Of a stretch of DNA of 64,000 nucleotides, positions 28,496 through 39,134 are shown piece after piece. The position numbers were made by a program, and so were the translations under genes. This DNA comes from Maricaulis sp. Its GTDB lineage: Bacteria; Pseudomonadota; Alphaproteobacteria; Caulobacterales; Maricaulaceae. Under the pieces are notes generated by a model that did no database searches, was not told the DNA's origin, and saw only the letters and a program-made list of their open reading frames with translations. The first letter of the stretch is position 1. Every line of letters starts with the position of its first letter. Location of the stretch: positions 124,001 to 188,000 of the forward strand of contig JAEPND010000003.1 in assembly GCA_017643585.1 (NCBI GenBank), read 5' to 3'.

Positions 28496-28890
28496 GAACC
28501 GCGCGCCCGGGATGAAACCACGCTCGACTCCGGCCCAACCACCTCCGCTTCACTCCAGTCCTTCAGGGCTCCCAGGAAGTCCAGTGCGGTGCGCCCGTGC
28601 GCCGTGATGAAGTATTCCACCGCTACCGGACAGGTCTCGAGAACGGTCCGCGAAACCAGGCCGTGAGCCTCGAGATGACGCAGGCGATCGGAGATCATTT
28701 TCTTGCTGGCCCCGCCGATCATCCGGCAAAGATCATTGAACCGCACGGGCTCGTCCTTGAGATGCCAGAGCACAGAGCCCGTCCACTTGCCGCCCAGAAC
28801 CCGCATTCCGCGTTCGATGGCACAGGGTTCGGTGCACTCCGATACTGTGACCTTGCGCCCGTCACTGGCTGTTTCGACACGCCCGCCCAT
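28492..28890 (-). CDS. HxlR-family transcriptional regulator
   Basis: The 132-residue winged-helix protein shows the HxlR layout: C-x-x-x-C-A-I-E-R-G at residues 19-27, V-L-G-G-K-W-T-G-S-V-L-W-H-L, F-N-D-L-C-R-M-I-G-G-A-S-K-K-M-I-S-D-R-L as the recognition region, and E-Y-F-I-T-A-H-G after the wing. Related regulators (YodB, HypR, QorR) use Cys to sense quinones, aldehydes or disulfide stress. It is divergent from mdaB-GST, a pair expected to detoxify quinones or electrophiles, so it most likely represses them and itself. A palindrome lies in the shared promoter. Confidence 0.9.
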   Translation of the reverse strand: MGGRVETASDGRKVTVSECTEPCAIERGMRVLGGKWTGSVLWHLKDEPVRFNDLCRMIGGASKKMISDRLRHLEAHGLVSRTVLETCPVAVEYFITAHGRTALDFLGALKDWSEAEVVGPESSVVSSRARGS

Positions 28891-28919
28891 GAAACCCTCG
28901 CTGCATAAACTCTGGTGGT

Positions 28920-28937
28920 TACTAAAAGTATACTAGT
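28920..28937. promoter_or_regulatory. Candidate HxlR operator
   Basis: TACTAAAAGTA overlaps the palindrome AGTATACT and ends in AGT. The TACT-N3-AGTA arrangement resembles YodB/HypR-type sites. It lies in the 108-bp spacer between the divergent HxlR and mdaB genes and is the most AT-rich part of it. Confidence 0.5.
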
Positions 28938-28998
28938 TGCAATTTGTTTCCGCGTCGACCACCTGTGCCGCAAGACAACTTCAAGGACAGGAAACACC

Positions 28999-29616
28999 AT
29001 GAGCAATATCCTGATCATCAATGCCCACGAGCCCTACCCGTTTGCCCCCGGGCGGCTGAATACCAGCTTTGTCGAACGGGCAGAGAAAACACTGACCGCG
29101 CTGGGGCACAGCGTGCGGACCACGACAATCGCGCAAGGCTATGACGTCGAGGAGGAGATCGAAAAACACCTCTGGGCCGACACGATCATCCTTCAGTATC
29201 CTGTCAACTGGATGGGGCTGCCCTGGCGCGCCAAAAAATACCAGGACGAGGTCTATACCGCAGGCATGGATGGACGCCTGTGCGCTGGCGATGGCCGCAC
29301 GGCCGACGCACCCACACGCCATTACGGCACGGGCGGCACGTTGGGCGGCAAGACCTATATGCTGTCGATGACGTTCAATGCCCCGAAAGAGGCGTTCGAT
29401 GACCCCGGCGAGTTCTTCTTCCAGGGCAAATCGGTCGACGATCTTATGTACCCGATCCACCAGAATTTCCGCTTTTTCGACATGCGCCCGCTGGCCAGTT
29501 TTGCCGCACACGATGTCATGAAAAACCCGGACATCGAACGCGATTTCCAACGCTTCGACGCACACCTGGAACAGTTCTTCACGCCGGCCCGGGAGACGGA
29601 CCATGACGCAGCCTGA
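28999..29616 (+). CDS. mdaB: NAD(P)H:quinone oxidoreductase, MdaB type
   Basis: The 205-residue flavodoxin-fold protein reduces quinones by two electrons, avoiding semiquinone radicals. Landmarks are I-L-I-I-N-A-H at the start, [11 protein letters not shown] near residue 70, [10 protein letters not shown] near 112-121 and M-T-F-N-A-P. AGGAAACACC precedes the ATG at 28999. It overlaps the downstream glutathione transferase gene by 14 bases, so the two are co-translated. The HxlR gene faces away from it. Confidence 0.92.
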   Translation: MSNILIINAHEPYPFAPGRLNTSFVERAEKTLTALGHSVRTTTIAQGYDVEEEIEKHLWADTIILQYPVNWMGLPWRAKKYQDEVYTAGMDGRLCAGDGRTADAPTRHYGTGGTLGGKTYMLSMTFNAPKEAFDDPGEFFFQGKSVDDLMYPIHQNFRFFDMRPLASFAAHDVMKNPDIERDFQRFDAHLEQFFTPARETDHDAA

Positions 29617-30307
29617 TCTTCACCTGTTCACAGCCTCCACGATGAATGGCTGGAAACCGGTAATTTTCCTCGAAGAGGCCGGCCTAGACTACGAGCTGAC
29701 GGCGATTGATTTCGCCAGGAAAGAGCAGAAGGCGCCGGACTACCTCAAGATCAATCCCAATGGGCGCATACCGGCGCTCATCGATCGGTCCAATGATGAT
29801 TTCGCGATCTTCGAATCCGGTGCCATCCTGTGGTACCTAGCGGAGAAATACGGGCAATTCCTCTCGCAGGACCCGAAGGAAAGATCCGAGACGCTGCAAT
29901 GGCTGATGTTCCAGATGGCCGGCGTTGGGCCGATGATGGGCCAGGCCATGTTCTTCCAGCGCATTGCGGCGCCGAACGGTCATGACGAACCCTATTCAAT
30001 CCAGCGCTATGTCGACGAGAGTCGTCGTTTGCTGGACGTCCTCGACAAACGTCTGGACGGTCGGGATTTCCTGGTTGGAGACAGCTACTCCATTGCTGAT
30101 ATAGCCACTTATCCCTGGGCGCGGGCCTGGCCGTGGGCCAAGCTCGATATCACCGGCCTCGACCATCTCAAGGCCTGGTTGAAGCGCATAGACGACCGCC
30201 CGGCTGTGCAAAAAGCCCTGACCATCCCCAAGCCGGTCCCGGCTTTCTGGGGCGAAGTCGACGATACGCAATTCGCGGCCGAGAATGCGGCTCGCTTCAG
30301 GTCCTAG
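29603..30307 (+). CDS. Glutathione S-transferase (YfcG/YghU-like)
   Basis: The 234-residue protein has a thioredoxin-like N-terminal domain with the nu-class signature [19 protein letters not shown], and F-E-S-G-A-I glutathione contacts, then an all-helical domain with [10 protein letters not shown]. Such enzymes conjugate electrophiles or reduce disulfides. It overlaps mdaB by 14 bases and both appear to be under HxlR control. Its stop shares a CTAG with the convergent Rac-like gene. Confidence 0.92.
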   Translation: MTQPDLHLFTASTMNGWKPVIFLEEAGLDYELTAIDFARKEQKAPDYLKINPNGRIPALIDRSNDDFAIFESGAILWYLAEKYGQFLSQDPKERSETLQWLMFQMAGVGPMMGQAMFFQRIAAPNGHDEPYSIQRYVDESRRLLDVLDKRLDGRDFLVGDSYSIADIATYPWARAWPWAKLDITGLDHLKAWLKRIDDRPAVQKALTIPKPVPAFWGEVDDTQFAAENAARFRS

Positions 30308-31008
30308 CCACCGCCTCCGCGCGGGCGCGTCATGGTGCGCGGAGGATTGCGCAAACGATCACGGTCGATCGGGATGGGGCGTCGCTCGAACAGCGGCGCG
30401 TCCTCCTCCGGCGGCAAACCCATGGCCAGGTCCATCGCGGTTCCGAGGGTTTCCGCCAGATTGTCCTGGGTCATGGCCGAACATTCCCGATAGCCCGCAC
30501 AGCCCGTACGAATGGCCATTTCCTGGCCGATCTGGCGGCTGATCGGCGTGACATGCGGGCTGGTGGATGCGCGCTGGTCCGATTTCATGCCGACCAGCAG
30601 GCGCGGCACATTGGGCGCATGGTGCTGGATTTCCGGGTACCAGCGCGCCTCGACATCGGCGAGGCTGGATTCGGATATGATCGAATAGGCCACGATGAAG
30701 ACATCGGTCTGGGGATAGTTCAGCGGGCGAAGCCGGTCATAGTCCTCGTCTCCCGCTGTATCCCAGAGCCCGAGATTTACCGGCCTGCCCCTGCGCATGA
30801 CATTGGCCGCATAATTGTCGAATACCGTGGGGATGTACTCCCCGGGAAAAGCATTGGTCGTGTAGGAAATCGCTGCACAGGTCTTGCCGACCGCACCACT
30901 GCCCACAATCACGCACTTGATGTTCTGCATACCCGCTTGGGCCGGCGCAGACAGGCTGACCGCAACCCCGGCTCCAAGCGCACCACTCAGGAACTCACGA
31001 CGTTTCAT
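30304..31008 (-). CDS. Tat-targeted Rac/Rho-like small GTPase
   Basis: The start is ATG 31008, five bases after GGAGG; the frame opens 44 codons earlier with no site. Residues 1-25 form a twin-arginine signal (K-R-R-E-F-L, Ala/Gly core, A-Q-A). From Met27 the protein reads like animal Rac1 as I recall it: P-loop G-S-G-A-V-G-K-T, switch [20 protein letters not shown]-x-Y-P-Q-T-D-V-F, and E-C-S-A. Differences from Rac1 are Asp87 for catalytic Gln61, Met for Thr in the G4 box (G-M-K-S-D), loss of the Rho insert, and no CAAX box; an Arg/Pro-rich tail ends in four Gly. It should bind GTP or GDP but hydrolyse poorly, and be exported folded. Transfer from a eukaryote is likely. The role is unknown. 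Confidence 0.88.
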   Translation of the reverse strand: MKRREFLSGALGAGVAVSLSAPAQAGMQNIKCVIVGSGAVGKTCAAISYTTNAFPGEYIPTVFDNYAANVMRRGRPVNLGLWDTAGDEDYDRLRPLNYPQTDVFIVAYSIISESSLADVEARWYPEIQHHAPNVPRLLVGMKSDQRASTSPHVTPISRQIGQEMAIRTGCAGYRECSAMTQDNLAETLGTAMDLAMGLPPEEDAPLFERRPIPIDRDRLRNPPRTMTRPRGGGG

Positions 31009-31827
31009 ACCCGCCTCCCCGATCATGTGCCCGGGCATGTTAGCACGGCCGTGCACAAACCAATAGCGTGTCGCCGGGATCACCCCCCCGGGGAGGTGCC
31101 CCGAACGGGCGAAGCGGCCCTGCCGAGCCGCATTTATCACCGCCCTTCCGGGCTCCTCCGCTTGCGGGGGAGCTGTCCGGGCGCTCGCAGAGTGGCCGGG
31201 CTGAGGGGGAGCGCTGTTGGTGTTTTATCCGGAACCCTCTGTCCCCCTCCGTCCTTCTTCGCCAAGGCTGCGAAGGACACCTCCCCCGCAAGCGGGGGAG
31301 GCCGGGAAGCGCCACACTTATCCCCACCCCACAAACCTCAGGCATACTCTCCCGTGATCCATGTCGTGGGAGGCGAGAGCTCAGTCTTTTCGGGCGTGGA
31401 TGTACGGGGAGCCTCTGTCGACCCTGCGGGGTCATCTGGACAAGGCAGACAGCAGACCCGTGTGCGGGAGGCCCCTGACCCCTGCTCAAGAATAAATCCC
31501 GGTTTCACCGGCCTTCCGCATGCCTCTAACTCCAGCGCGAAAGTGCGTGGAGATTTTGGTGCTTCCCCCTCCGCCCCTTCGGGACACCTCCCCCTGGAGG
31601 GGGAGGAAAAAGAGCGAGGCTCCCCCGACGCCAAAGGCGTCGCAAGCGCGACTGCGCGTCGGCGCCCATGCGCCGCCCCTTCGGAGGCGTGAGCGAAGCG
31701 AATTGCCGTGAGATCAAATAACCACGTCGCAAGCGCGACCGCGCGCCGGGCGGTCAGCCCGCCCCATCGGAGCCGCAAGCGCAGCGAGTTGGCGTGAGAT
31801 CAAAAAAGCCGTGAGATCAAATAACCC
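31009..31827. repeat. Repeat-rich non-coding spacer upstream of the Rac-like gene
   Basis: No credible gene lies in this 819-bp stretch. An element at about 31143-31312 has inverted arms CTCCTCCGCTTGCGGGGGAG (31153-31172) and the match around 31282-31302. A second G/C hairpin cluster lies near 31560-31605. Two ~87-bp tandem units start at 31638 and 31725 with CGTCGCAAGCGCGAC and each ends with a form of CGTGAGATCAAATAAC, the last one seven bases before the typA stop. Frames crossing this DNA on both strands are low-complexity products of the repeats. Confidence 0.75.
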
Positions 31828-33654
<1,827 letters not shown>

Positions 33655-33716
33655 GGACGTGTTCCTGCGTTAGAAGGCGCGCCCTCTTACGCCGCAACAG
33701 GTGCGCTGGCCAGTAC

Positions 33717-34871
33717 TTATTCCGTACGCGGTTCGGGAGGCTGCTCGCGGAGCGCGCGCAGTCCGGGCAGATGCCCCGTCGCGACACTCCCCAACAGGCT
33801 CAAAAGCCCGAACAGAACCAGGAAGATCGCGAACGAGCGCAGGCGGGCCGCGTCGACGATGTCGGAGACCGGCGATCGAACGATCAGGGTCCAATTCGCA
33901 TGGGGAATGGGAAGAAAGGCGAGCACCGAGTCTTGCACGCGCACCATATGGAATTCCCGGGCCATGGCGTGTTCTGGCCCGAGTGTCTCCGGGTTGAACT
34001 CCCGCGCTCCGGGACCAATATCGCTATTGCGTGCGATGACATGGCCCTGCGCATTCAACACCCAGACCGCCCCGCCCACCGGCACGTCAGAGGTCGCAGC
34101 GGCGAGAATGTCACCGACTTCAAAGGAACTCCCGAACGCCCCGACCAATACATCGCCCTGCCAGACGGGTGTCCGACAGGCCATGGCCGAGCGCTCGCCG
34201 CCCTCTGACGAGATGAAGAATGACAGGCGCGTACACTGAAGCTCGCGCTGTGGATTGGTGTCTGCGCCAAACAGGATCGGGTCCTCGTCAGCGCGCAGGT
34301 TGAAATCCGCCGGTGCGGTGTGCCGATAAAAGCTGAGCTTGTCCTCGCGGAACGGGGCGTACATGACCATGCGCCGATCCGGCGTGAAATAGTATAGCGA
34401 GGAACCGGGCGTTACGTATCGGGGACCGATCCGTCGGACCGCTTCGAAACCGGACGTGAACCAGAATTCCTGCTCCGCACTCATGGCGTCGGCATCGCCA
34501 ATAAAGGCGCCAACGCCCAGCAACTGCTGACCGTCCTCCATCTCGACCCCGTCAAACAGGGCATCAATGGACCGACGCGTCCCGTCGCCGAACCGCGGGA
34601 ACAGCGCGTCATAGCGAGCGCTCGAAACATCTGTTGGACCGGTCGAAAGGCGCTGGCGGAAGCTGTCGACGGCCTCGGCATTCATCGACGCGACGGTCTG
34701 GAACATCGTGACGGGGGCCGTGTTGAGCGCCTCGGCATGCTGGGTCAGGGCAGCGCGTCTCTCGGCCATGGGCGCGCGAAGGCTGGTGGTATGAAACACC
34801 ACCGCCGCCAATGCAGCCAGCGCAGCAGCCATTGCGAGAATGGTGCCCAATTTCACCGATTTCAGATGCAA
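33717..34871 (-). CDS. Membrane protein with Cache-like periplasmic sensor domain
   Basis: The start is likely TTG 34871, eight bases after GGAGGG; an ATG next to that site is out of frame. The 384-residue product has a membrane helix at about 10-30, a periplasmic domain of about 310 residues, and a second helix near 345-370, with almost no cytoplasmic output domain. The outer part has A-P-F-R-E-D-K, G-A-F-G-S-S-F-E-V-G-D-I-L and a W-V-L-N-A-Q-G-H-V-I-A-R strand, typical of double-Cache ligand sensors. It may signal through a partner protein. The ligand is unknown. Confidence 0.7.
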   Translation of the reverse strand: MHLKSVKLGTILAMAAALAALAAVVFHTTSLRAPMAERRAALTQHAEALNTAPVTMFQTVASMNAEAVDSFRQRLSTGPTDVSSARYDALFPRFGDGTRRSIDALFDGVEMEDGQQLLGVGAFIGDADAMSAEQEFWFTSGFEAVRRIGPRYVTPGSSLYYFTPDRRMVMYAPFREDKLSFYRHTAPADFNLRADEDPILFGADTNPQRELQCTRLSFFISSEGGERSAMACRTPVWQGDVLVGAFGSSFEVGDILAAATSDVPVGGAVWVLNAQGHVIARNSDIGPGAREFNPETLGPEHAMAREFHMVRVQDSVLAFLPIPHANWTLIVRSPVSDIVDAARLRSFAIFLVLFGLLSLLGSVATGHLPGLRALREQPPEPRTE

Positions 34872-34952
34872 ACCAACATCCCTCCGGTGTCGGTCTTCGC
34901 ACAAAAAAACTAATTTTCTCTGAGGACGTTTCGTTACGCCACCAGACGGCTG

Positions 34953-35414
34953 TCAGGCGAGGTCGAACCTGTCCTTGAGTTCCTGCAAGGTTTCAGAGAA
35001 GGCAATCTCGGTATCGTCGCCCAGCAGCTTGCGCGCTTCAGAGGAGATCTCCTCGACCGGAGGCAGAAGTCGCGAGTAGAGCGCCTGTCCCGGCCCGGTC
35101 AGGAAGAGATGGCTGACCCGGCCATCGGCTTGCGAGGCCTCGCGGCGCACCAGGCCCGCTTCCAGCAAGGCCTTGGTCGCCCGGCTGACAATACCCTTGT
35201 CCATCGGCGTCATCTGTACGACTTCGACCGCGGTGCGACCGGGTTTTTCGGCGATCGCGGCGAGAACGCGCCATTGCGACAGGTTCAGATCCGCCTGGTC
35301 TTTCACGATCGCCGCCGTCCGGCGCGAGATGATGTCGGCCAGCACCACGATCTGGTACGGCCAGTAGGTATCAAGGCGCAGGGCCCGGGGCGAAGTGGTC
35401 AGTGTCTGGGTCAT
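34953..35414 (-). CDS. MarR-family regulator divergent from hpd
   Basis: The 153-residue winged-helix protein has the MarR pattern: helix S-Q-W-R-V-L-A-A-I-A, M-D-K-G-I-V-S-R-A-T-K-A-L recognition helix, and the D-G-R-V wing. It is divergent from the hpd-VOC operon, with a perfect palindrome in the shared promoter overlapping the -35 box. It probably represses tyrosine catabolism in response to an aromatic acid such as 4-hydroxyphenylpyruvate or homogentisate, though the ligand is inferred only from context. Confidence 0.9.
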   Translation of the reverse strand: MTQTLTTSPRALRLDTYWPYQIVVLADIISRRTAAIVKDQADLNLSQWRVLAAIAEKPGRTAVEVVQMTPMDKGIVSRATKALLEAGLVRREASQADGRVSHLFLTGPGQALYSRLLPPVEEISSEARKLLGDDTEIAFSETLQELKDRFDLA

Positions 35415-35425
35415 GACACCATTTT

Positions 35426-35470
35426 AGTTGTTTTTACAACTTGACGCAATAACAACAAAAAATATATATT
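35426..35470 (+). promoter_or_regulatory. hpd promoter with overlapping MarR-type operator
   Basis: AGTTGT-TTTT-ACAACT (35426-35441) is a perfect six-base inverted repeat. Its last base is the first T of TTGACG (35441-35446), a likely -35 box, and TATATT (35465-35470) is an 18-bp-spaced -10. A repressor bound here would block polymerase at hpd. Confidence 0.6.
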
Positions 35471-35525
35471 GCAGTCAGACAGGGCAAAAGCGCCCGTATT
35501 CCACTCAAGATAAATGAGGTTTGGC

Positions 35526-36608
35526 ATGGCCGATCTGTTCGAAAACCCGATTGGGCTTTGTGGTTTTGAATTCGTCGAATTCGCAGCTCAGGAACGCGGC
35601 ATCATCGAGCCGATCTTCGAGGCGATGGGTTTCACCCACATCGCCAACCACCGCTCCAAGGATGTCGAGCTGTGGCGCCAGGGCGATATCAACTTCATCA
35701 TCAATTACGAGCCGGAAACCCAGGCCGCCTTCTTCGCCAAGGAACACGGTCCGTCTGCCTGTGGCATGGCGTTCCGCGTGAAGAACGCAGCTGAAGCCTA
35801 TGAAGAATGCCTTGATCGTGGTGCCGAGCCGGTCCTGACCGAGGCAGGCATTTCCGAGCTGGTCATCCCGGCCATCAAGGGTATCGGTGGTGCGTCCATC
35901 TACCTGGTCGACCGTTTCGGTCCAGAAAACTCCATCTACGACATCGATTTCGAATACCTCGAAGGTGTCGACCGCAATCCGAAGGGCTGTGGTTTCAATG
36001 TCATCGATCACCTGACGCACAACGTCTACAAGGGTCGCATGGACTATTGGGCGGAGTATTACGAGAACCTCTTCAACTTCCGTGAGATCCGCTATTTTGA
36101 CATCAAGGGTGAGTACACCGCCCTCCTGTCCCGCGCGATGACGGCTCCGGACGGCCTGATCCGTATCCCGCTGAACGAGGAAAAGTCGGAGAAAGTCGGC
36201 CAGATCGAAGAATATCTGCGCGAATACAGGGGCGAAGGCATCCAGCACATCGCCTTCTCCTGTGACAATCTCATCGAATGCTGGGACCGCCTGGAAAAGG
36301 CCGGCACCAAATTCATGACGGCCCCGCCGGAAACCTATTACGACATGCTGGAAGAGCGCCTGCCGGGCCATGGCGAGCCGACCGAGGAATTCCGCAAGCG
36401 CGGCATCCTGCTCGACGGCACCACCGAGGGCGGCAGCCCGCGCCTCCTGCTGCAGATCTTCTCTGAAAAAGCCATCGGGCCGATCTTCTTCGAATTCATC
36501 CAGCGCAAGGAAGACGAAGGTTTCGGCGAAGGCAATTTCAAGGCCTTGTTCGAAAGCATCGAGCGCGACCAGATCAATCGCGGCATACTGAACACCGAAA
36601 ACGCTTAA
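35526..36608 (+). CDS. hpd: 4-Hydroxyphenylpyruvate dioxygenase
   Basis: This Fe(II) enzyme turns 4-hydroxyphenylpyruvate into homogentisate in tyrosine breakdown. The 360-residue protein has two VOC domains. The iron ligands are visible as His in I-D-H-L-T-H, His in I-Q-H-I-A-F, and Glu in [11 protein letters not shown] 35526 follows GAGG at six bases; an ATG four codons upstream has no site. It is the first gene of a pair with the VOC protein and is likely under MarR control. Confidence 0.95.
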   Translation: MADLFENPIGLCGFEFVEFAAQERGIIEPIFEAMGFTHIANHRSKDVELWRQGDINFIINYEPETQAAFFAKEHGPSACGMAFRVKNAAEAYEECLDRGAEPVLTEAGISELVIPAIKGIGGASIYLVDRFGPENSIYDIDFEYLEGVDRNPKGCGFNVIDHLTHNVYKGRMDYWAEYYENLFNFREIRYFDIKGEYTALLSRAMTAPDGLIRIPLNEEKSEKVGQIEEYLREYRGEGIQHIAFSCDNLIECWDRLEKAGTKFMTAPPETYYDMLEERLPGHGEPTEEFRKRGILLDGTTEGGSPRLLLQIFSEKAIGPIFFEFIQRKEDEGFGEGNFKALFESIERDQINRGILNTENA

Positions 36609-36619
36609 GGGAGAGGTCG

Positions 36620-37153
36620 ATGACCGTCGAGCTGAAGCGCATTCACCACGTCGCCTATCGCTGCAAGGACGCGAAGGAAACCGTCGAGTTCTACAAGCGG
36701 GTGATGAACATGGATCTGGTCCTGGCAATTGCCGAGGACGAGGTGCCGTCCACGAAGGCGCCGGATCCCTACATGCACATCTTCCTGGATGCCGGCATGG
36801 GCAATGTCCTGGCCTTTTTCGAACTGCCCAACTCGCCAGAGATGGGCCGCGACGAACAAACGCCGCAGTGGGTCCAGCACATCGCCTTCGAGGTCGAGGA
36901 CCTGGACAAGCTCAATGAAGCCAAGGCGCATGTCGAGGCGGAAGGCCTGGACGTGCTCGGCCCGGTCAATCACGGCGTCTTCAAGTCGATCTATTTCTTC
37001 GACCCGAACGGTCACCGCCTGGAACTGGCCGCCAATACCGGCACGCCGGACCAGATGAAGCAGCTCAACGAGGTTGCGCCGCTGATGATTGAAGAATGGA
37101 GCCAGACCAAGCGCGCCCCTCGGCACGCCGCCTGGCTGCACGAACAGGACTGA
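36620..37153 (+). CDS. VOC/glyoxalase-family protein linked to hpd
   Basis: The 177-residue single VOC module begins with I-H-H-V-A-Y-R-C-K-D and holds V-Q-H-I-A-F-E-V-E-D and the metal-type Glu in D-P-N-G-H-R-L-E-L. AGGGAGAGG lies just before the ATG and it is 11 bp behind hpd. It could be a lyase, a dioxygenase-like enzyme or a maleylacetoacetate-step protein in aromatic degradation. The exact reaction cannot be told from sequence. Confidence 0.85.
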   Translation: MTVELKRIHHVAYRCKDAKETVEFYKRVMNMDLVLAIAEDEVPSTKAPDPYMHIFLDAGMGNVLAFFELPNSPEMGRDEQTPQWVQHIAFEVEDLDKLNEAKAHVEAEGLDVLGPVNHGVFKSIYFFDPNGHRLELAANTGTPDQMKQLNEVAPLMIEEWSQTKRAPRHAAWLHEQD

Positions 37154-37186
37154 TCTTCCCTCTCCTGTTTGTGTCCTCCCCACCAT

Positions 37187-37217
37187 GAAACGCCCCGGCC
37201 GCACCCGGGGCGTTTTT
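37187..37217 (+). terminator. Rho-independent terminator after hpd-VOC
   Basis: AACGCCCCGG pairs with CCGGGGCGTT around a six-base loop and ends in five T, about 35 bp past the VOC gene stop. Confidence 0.88.
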
Positions 37218-37253
37218 CATTGGCGATTGAACCGGCAGGCCGAGCCCGCGAAT

Positions 37254-37679
37254 ATGCGCACCATGTGGAAGAGCATCCTCCTATACGCCCTCGCGCTGAT
37301 GCTGGCCGTGTTCGCGCTGGAATGGCTGGAATTCCAGTATCTGGCACGCCGTTTCGGACTGGAGATTTTTGCCGGAATTCTGGCCGTTGGCTTCTGCGCC
37401 CTGGGTATCTGGGTGGGCACGCGCCTGACGCCTGCGCCCCGGTCGGACAGGTTCGAGCGCAATGACGCCGCGATCAAATCCCTTGGCATTTCCGAACGCG
37501 AATATGACGTTCTGGTCCAGCTGGCAGCGGGCGCCTCGAACAAGGAGATCGCCCGCACGCTCGGCATCTCGCCCAACACGATCAAGACCCACCTCGCCCG
37601 CCTGTTCGAGAAGCTGGATGTCAGCCGCCGCATGCAGGCCGTGGACAAGGCCAGGCAACTCGACATCCTGCCGTCATGA
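37254..37679 (+). CDS. Membrane-anchored LuxR-type regulator
   Basis: The 141-residue protein has two membrane helices in residues 4-55 and a LuxR/FixJ helix-turn-helix at about 78-138: E-R-E-Y-D-V-L-V-Q-L-A-A-G-A-S-N-K-E-I-A, then S-P-N-T-I-K-T-H-L-A-R-L-F-E-K-L-D-V-S-R-R. The start is uncertain (37254 or 37263), because neither ATG has a clear site. An open frame back to 37089 runs through the terminator and the end of the VOC gene, so it is not used. The gene next door encodes a DUF4199 membrane protein; this pairing is common in bacteria and suggests a shared envelope role. Confidence 0.85.
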   Translation: MRTMWKSILLYALALMLAVFALEWLEFQYLARRFGLEIFAGILAVGFCALGIWVGTRLTPAPRSDRFERNDAAIKSLGISEREYDVLVQLAAGASNKEIARTLGISPNTIKTHLARLFEKLDVSRRMQAVDKARQLDILPS

Positions 37680-37800
37680 CCCGGTCTTTGCGGGTGAATT
37701 TGTCCCAATCACCCATCTGGGCGATAGCAAAACCGGCCTGGAACTGCTCGCTTCATGACTTCGATTACGAGGGAGCGCCCGGGCTCGGGCTGATACACAC

Positions 37801-38331
37801 ATGACCCGTTTCATTCTCATCTACGGATCCATTGCCGGTCTGGTCGTCGCTGGCCTGATGGTGGGCGGAATGGCCATATCCAATGCCAATGGCAGCGCCG
37901 GATCGCAGGTCTTTGGCTATCTGTCGATGCTCGTCGCGATGTCGATCATCTTCGTCGCCGTCAAGCGCTATCGCGATACCAAGCTGGGTGGTGTCATCAA
38001 GTTCTGGCCTGCCTTTGGACTGGGCGCAGGCATCGCCCTCCTGGCCTCGCTCTTCTACGTGTTCGCCTGGGAGATCTACTTCAACTCCACCGGCGGGGCC
38101 TGGGTTGAGGTTTATGTCGAACAGATCCGCACGCAATACGCCGAACAGGGACGCTCCGCCGAGGAAATCGACGCCTATCTGGCGGAAACCCAGAGCATGA
38201 TGGAGCTGTATCGGAACTGGTGGTTCCGCATGCCGATCACCCTGACCGAGATCCTGCCAGTCGGCCTGCTCGTCGGCCTGATCAGCGCGGCCATCCTGCG
38301 CAATCCGGGCGTCCTGCCGCGCCGCGTCTGA
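37801..38331 (+). CDS. DUF4199 membrane protein
   Basis: The 176-residue protein has four membrane helices, with the DUF4199 pattern Y-G-S-I-A-G-L-V near the start, V-K-R-Y-R-D after helix 2, and F-Y-V-F-A-W-E-I-Y in helix 3, followed by an amphipathic stretch and L-P-V-G-L-L-V-G-L-I-S-A in helix 4. The function is unknown. It sits 121 bp behind the LuxR-type regulator. Confidence 0.85.
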   Translation: MTRFILIYGSIAGLVVAGLMVGGMAISNANGSAGSQVFGYLSMLVAMSIIFVAVKRYRDTKLGGVIKFWPAFGLGAGIALLASLFYVFAWEIYFNSTGGAWVEVYVEQIRTQYAEQGRSAEEIDAYLAETQSMMELYRNWWFRMPITLTEILPVGLLVGLISAAILRNPGVLPRRV

Positions 38332-38426
38332 ACAATTGGGACACTGGGTGTTCCCCTTGCCTATCCCATGTTGGTTGAACGCGTTTATCATGCGACGCAA
38401 CCAACAGGGGAGCACCGGGAAAGCAC

Positions 38427-39134
38427 ATGATCCTGCGCAGACTTACCGACGCCATCCGCGAGCAGAACTGGGCCGCGGTGATCATCGAATTCGTCATCGT
38501 CCTGTCCGGCGTGGTCATCGGCTTCCAGTTCACCGCCTGGAACGAGGCCCGCCAGGATGCCGACCGTGAGGCGTTGATCATCTCGCGCCTGCTGGCTGAC
38601 TTCACGGTGATCGAGGAGGACGTCACCGGCGTCATCACCGACCTGGAGCGACGCGCACAGGCCGCGTCCGGCTTCATAGAGATGATCCGCGACGAAAATG
38701 TCGAGGTGGCCAGCGACGCCTTTCGCCAGGGCCTGGGCAATACCATCGGCACTCCGGTGCCGGCGGGACGATCGGCCACCTATGTCGACCTGCTGTAAAG
38801 TGGCGACATGCAGCTGATCCGGTCAGAGGAGCTTCGCCGCGCCCTGATCGAGCTCGATGAACAGGTGCGCCGCCATGAAATGGCCTACCAGACGCTCGCC
38901 ACCCTGGTGATCGACAACACCGGTGTCCTGCTGGACTATCAATCTCTGCTGCAGGCCGTCGGGGACGCTCCGGGGCCGAATACCGGCGCGATCGAGCAGA
39001 CCCGGCGCTCATCCGAACTAATCGCCAGCGCCCAGTTGATGCAGACTGTCAGCCAGACCAACCTGGTCTGGCACCAGGGACGACTGGCCACGGCTCAGGC
39101 GGTCCTGCAAGCGCTGGAAGACGAAACCGACTAG
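38427..39134 (+). pseudogene. Membrane-anchored protein split by an in-frame TAA
   Basis: The first frame (38427-38798, 123 residues) starts M-I-L-R-R with one membrane helix near residues 17-37 and ends at TAA 38796-38798. The same frame continues without shift through S-G-D-M-Q-L-I-R-S-E-E-L-R-R-A-L and stops at 39134. Homologues that I recall have an uninterrupted T-Y-x-D-L-x-S-G-x-x-x-L-I-R-x-x-x-L-R segment exactly here, so one base change appears to have split a 235-residue gene. The second part could restart at ATG 38808, but its ribosome site is weak. A sequencing error is the main alternative. Its final stop shares CTAG with the convergent SRAP gene. Confidence 0.7.

Noticed and set aside
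31040-31790. Several open frames of 60-150 residues on both strands
   Set aside because: They are translations of Gly/Pro/Arg/Ser-rich repeats with no start signals.
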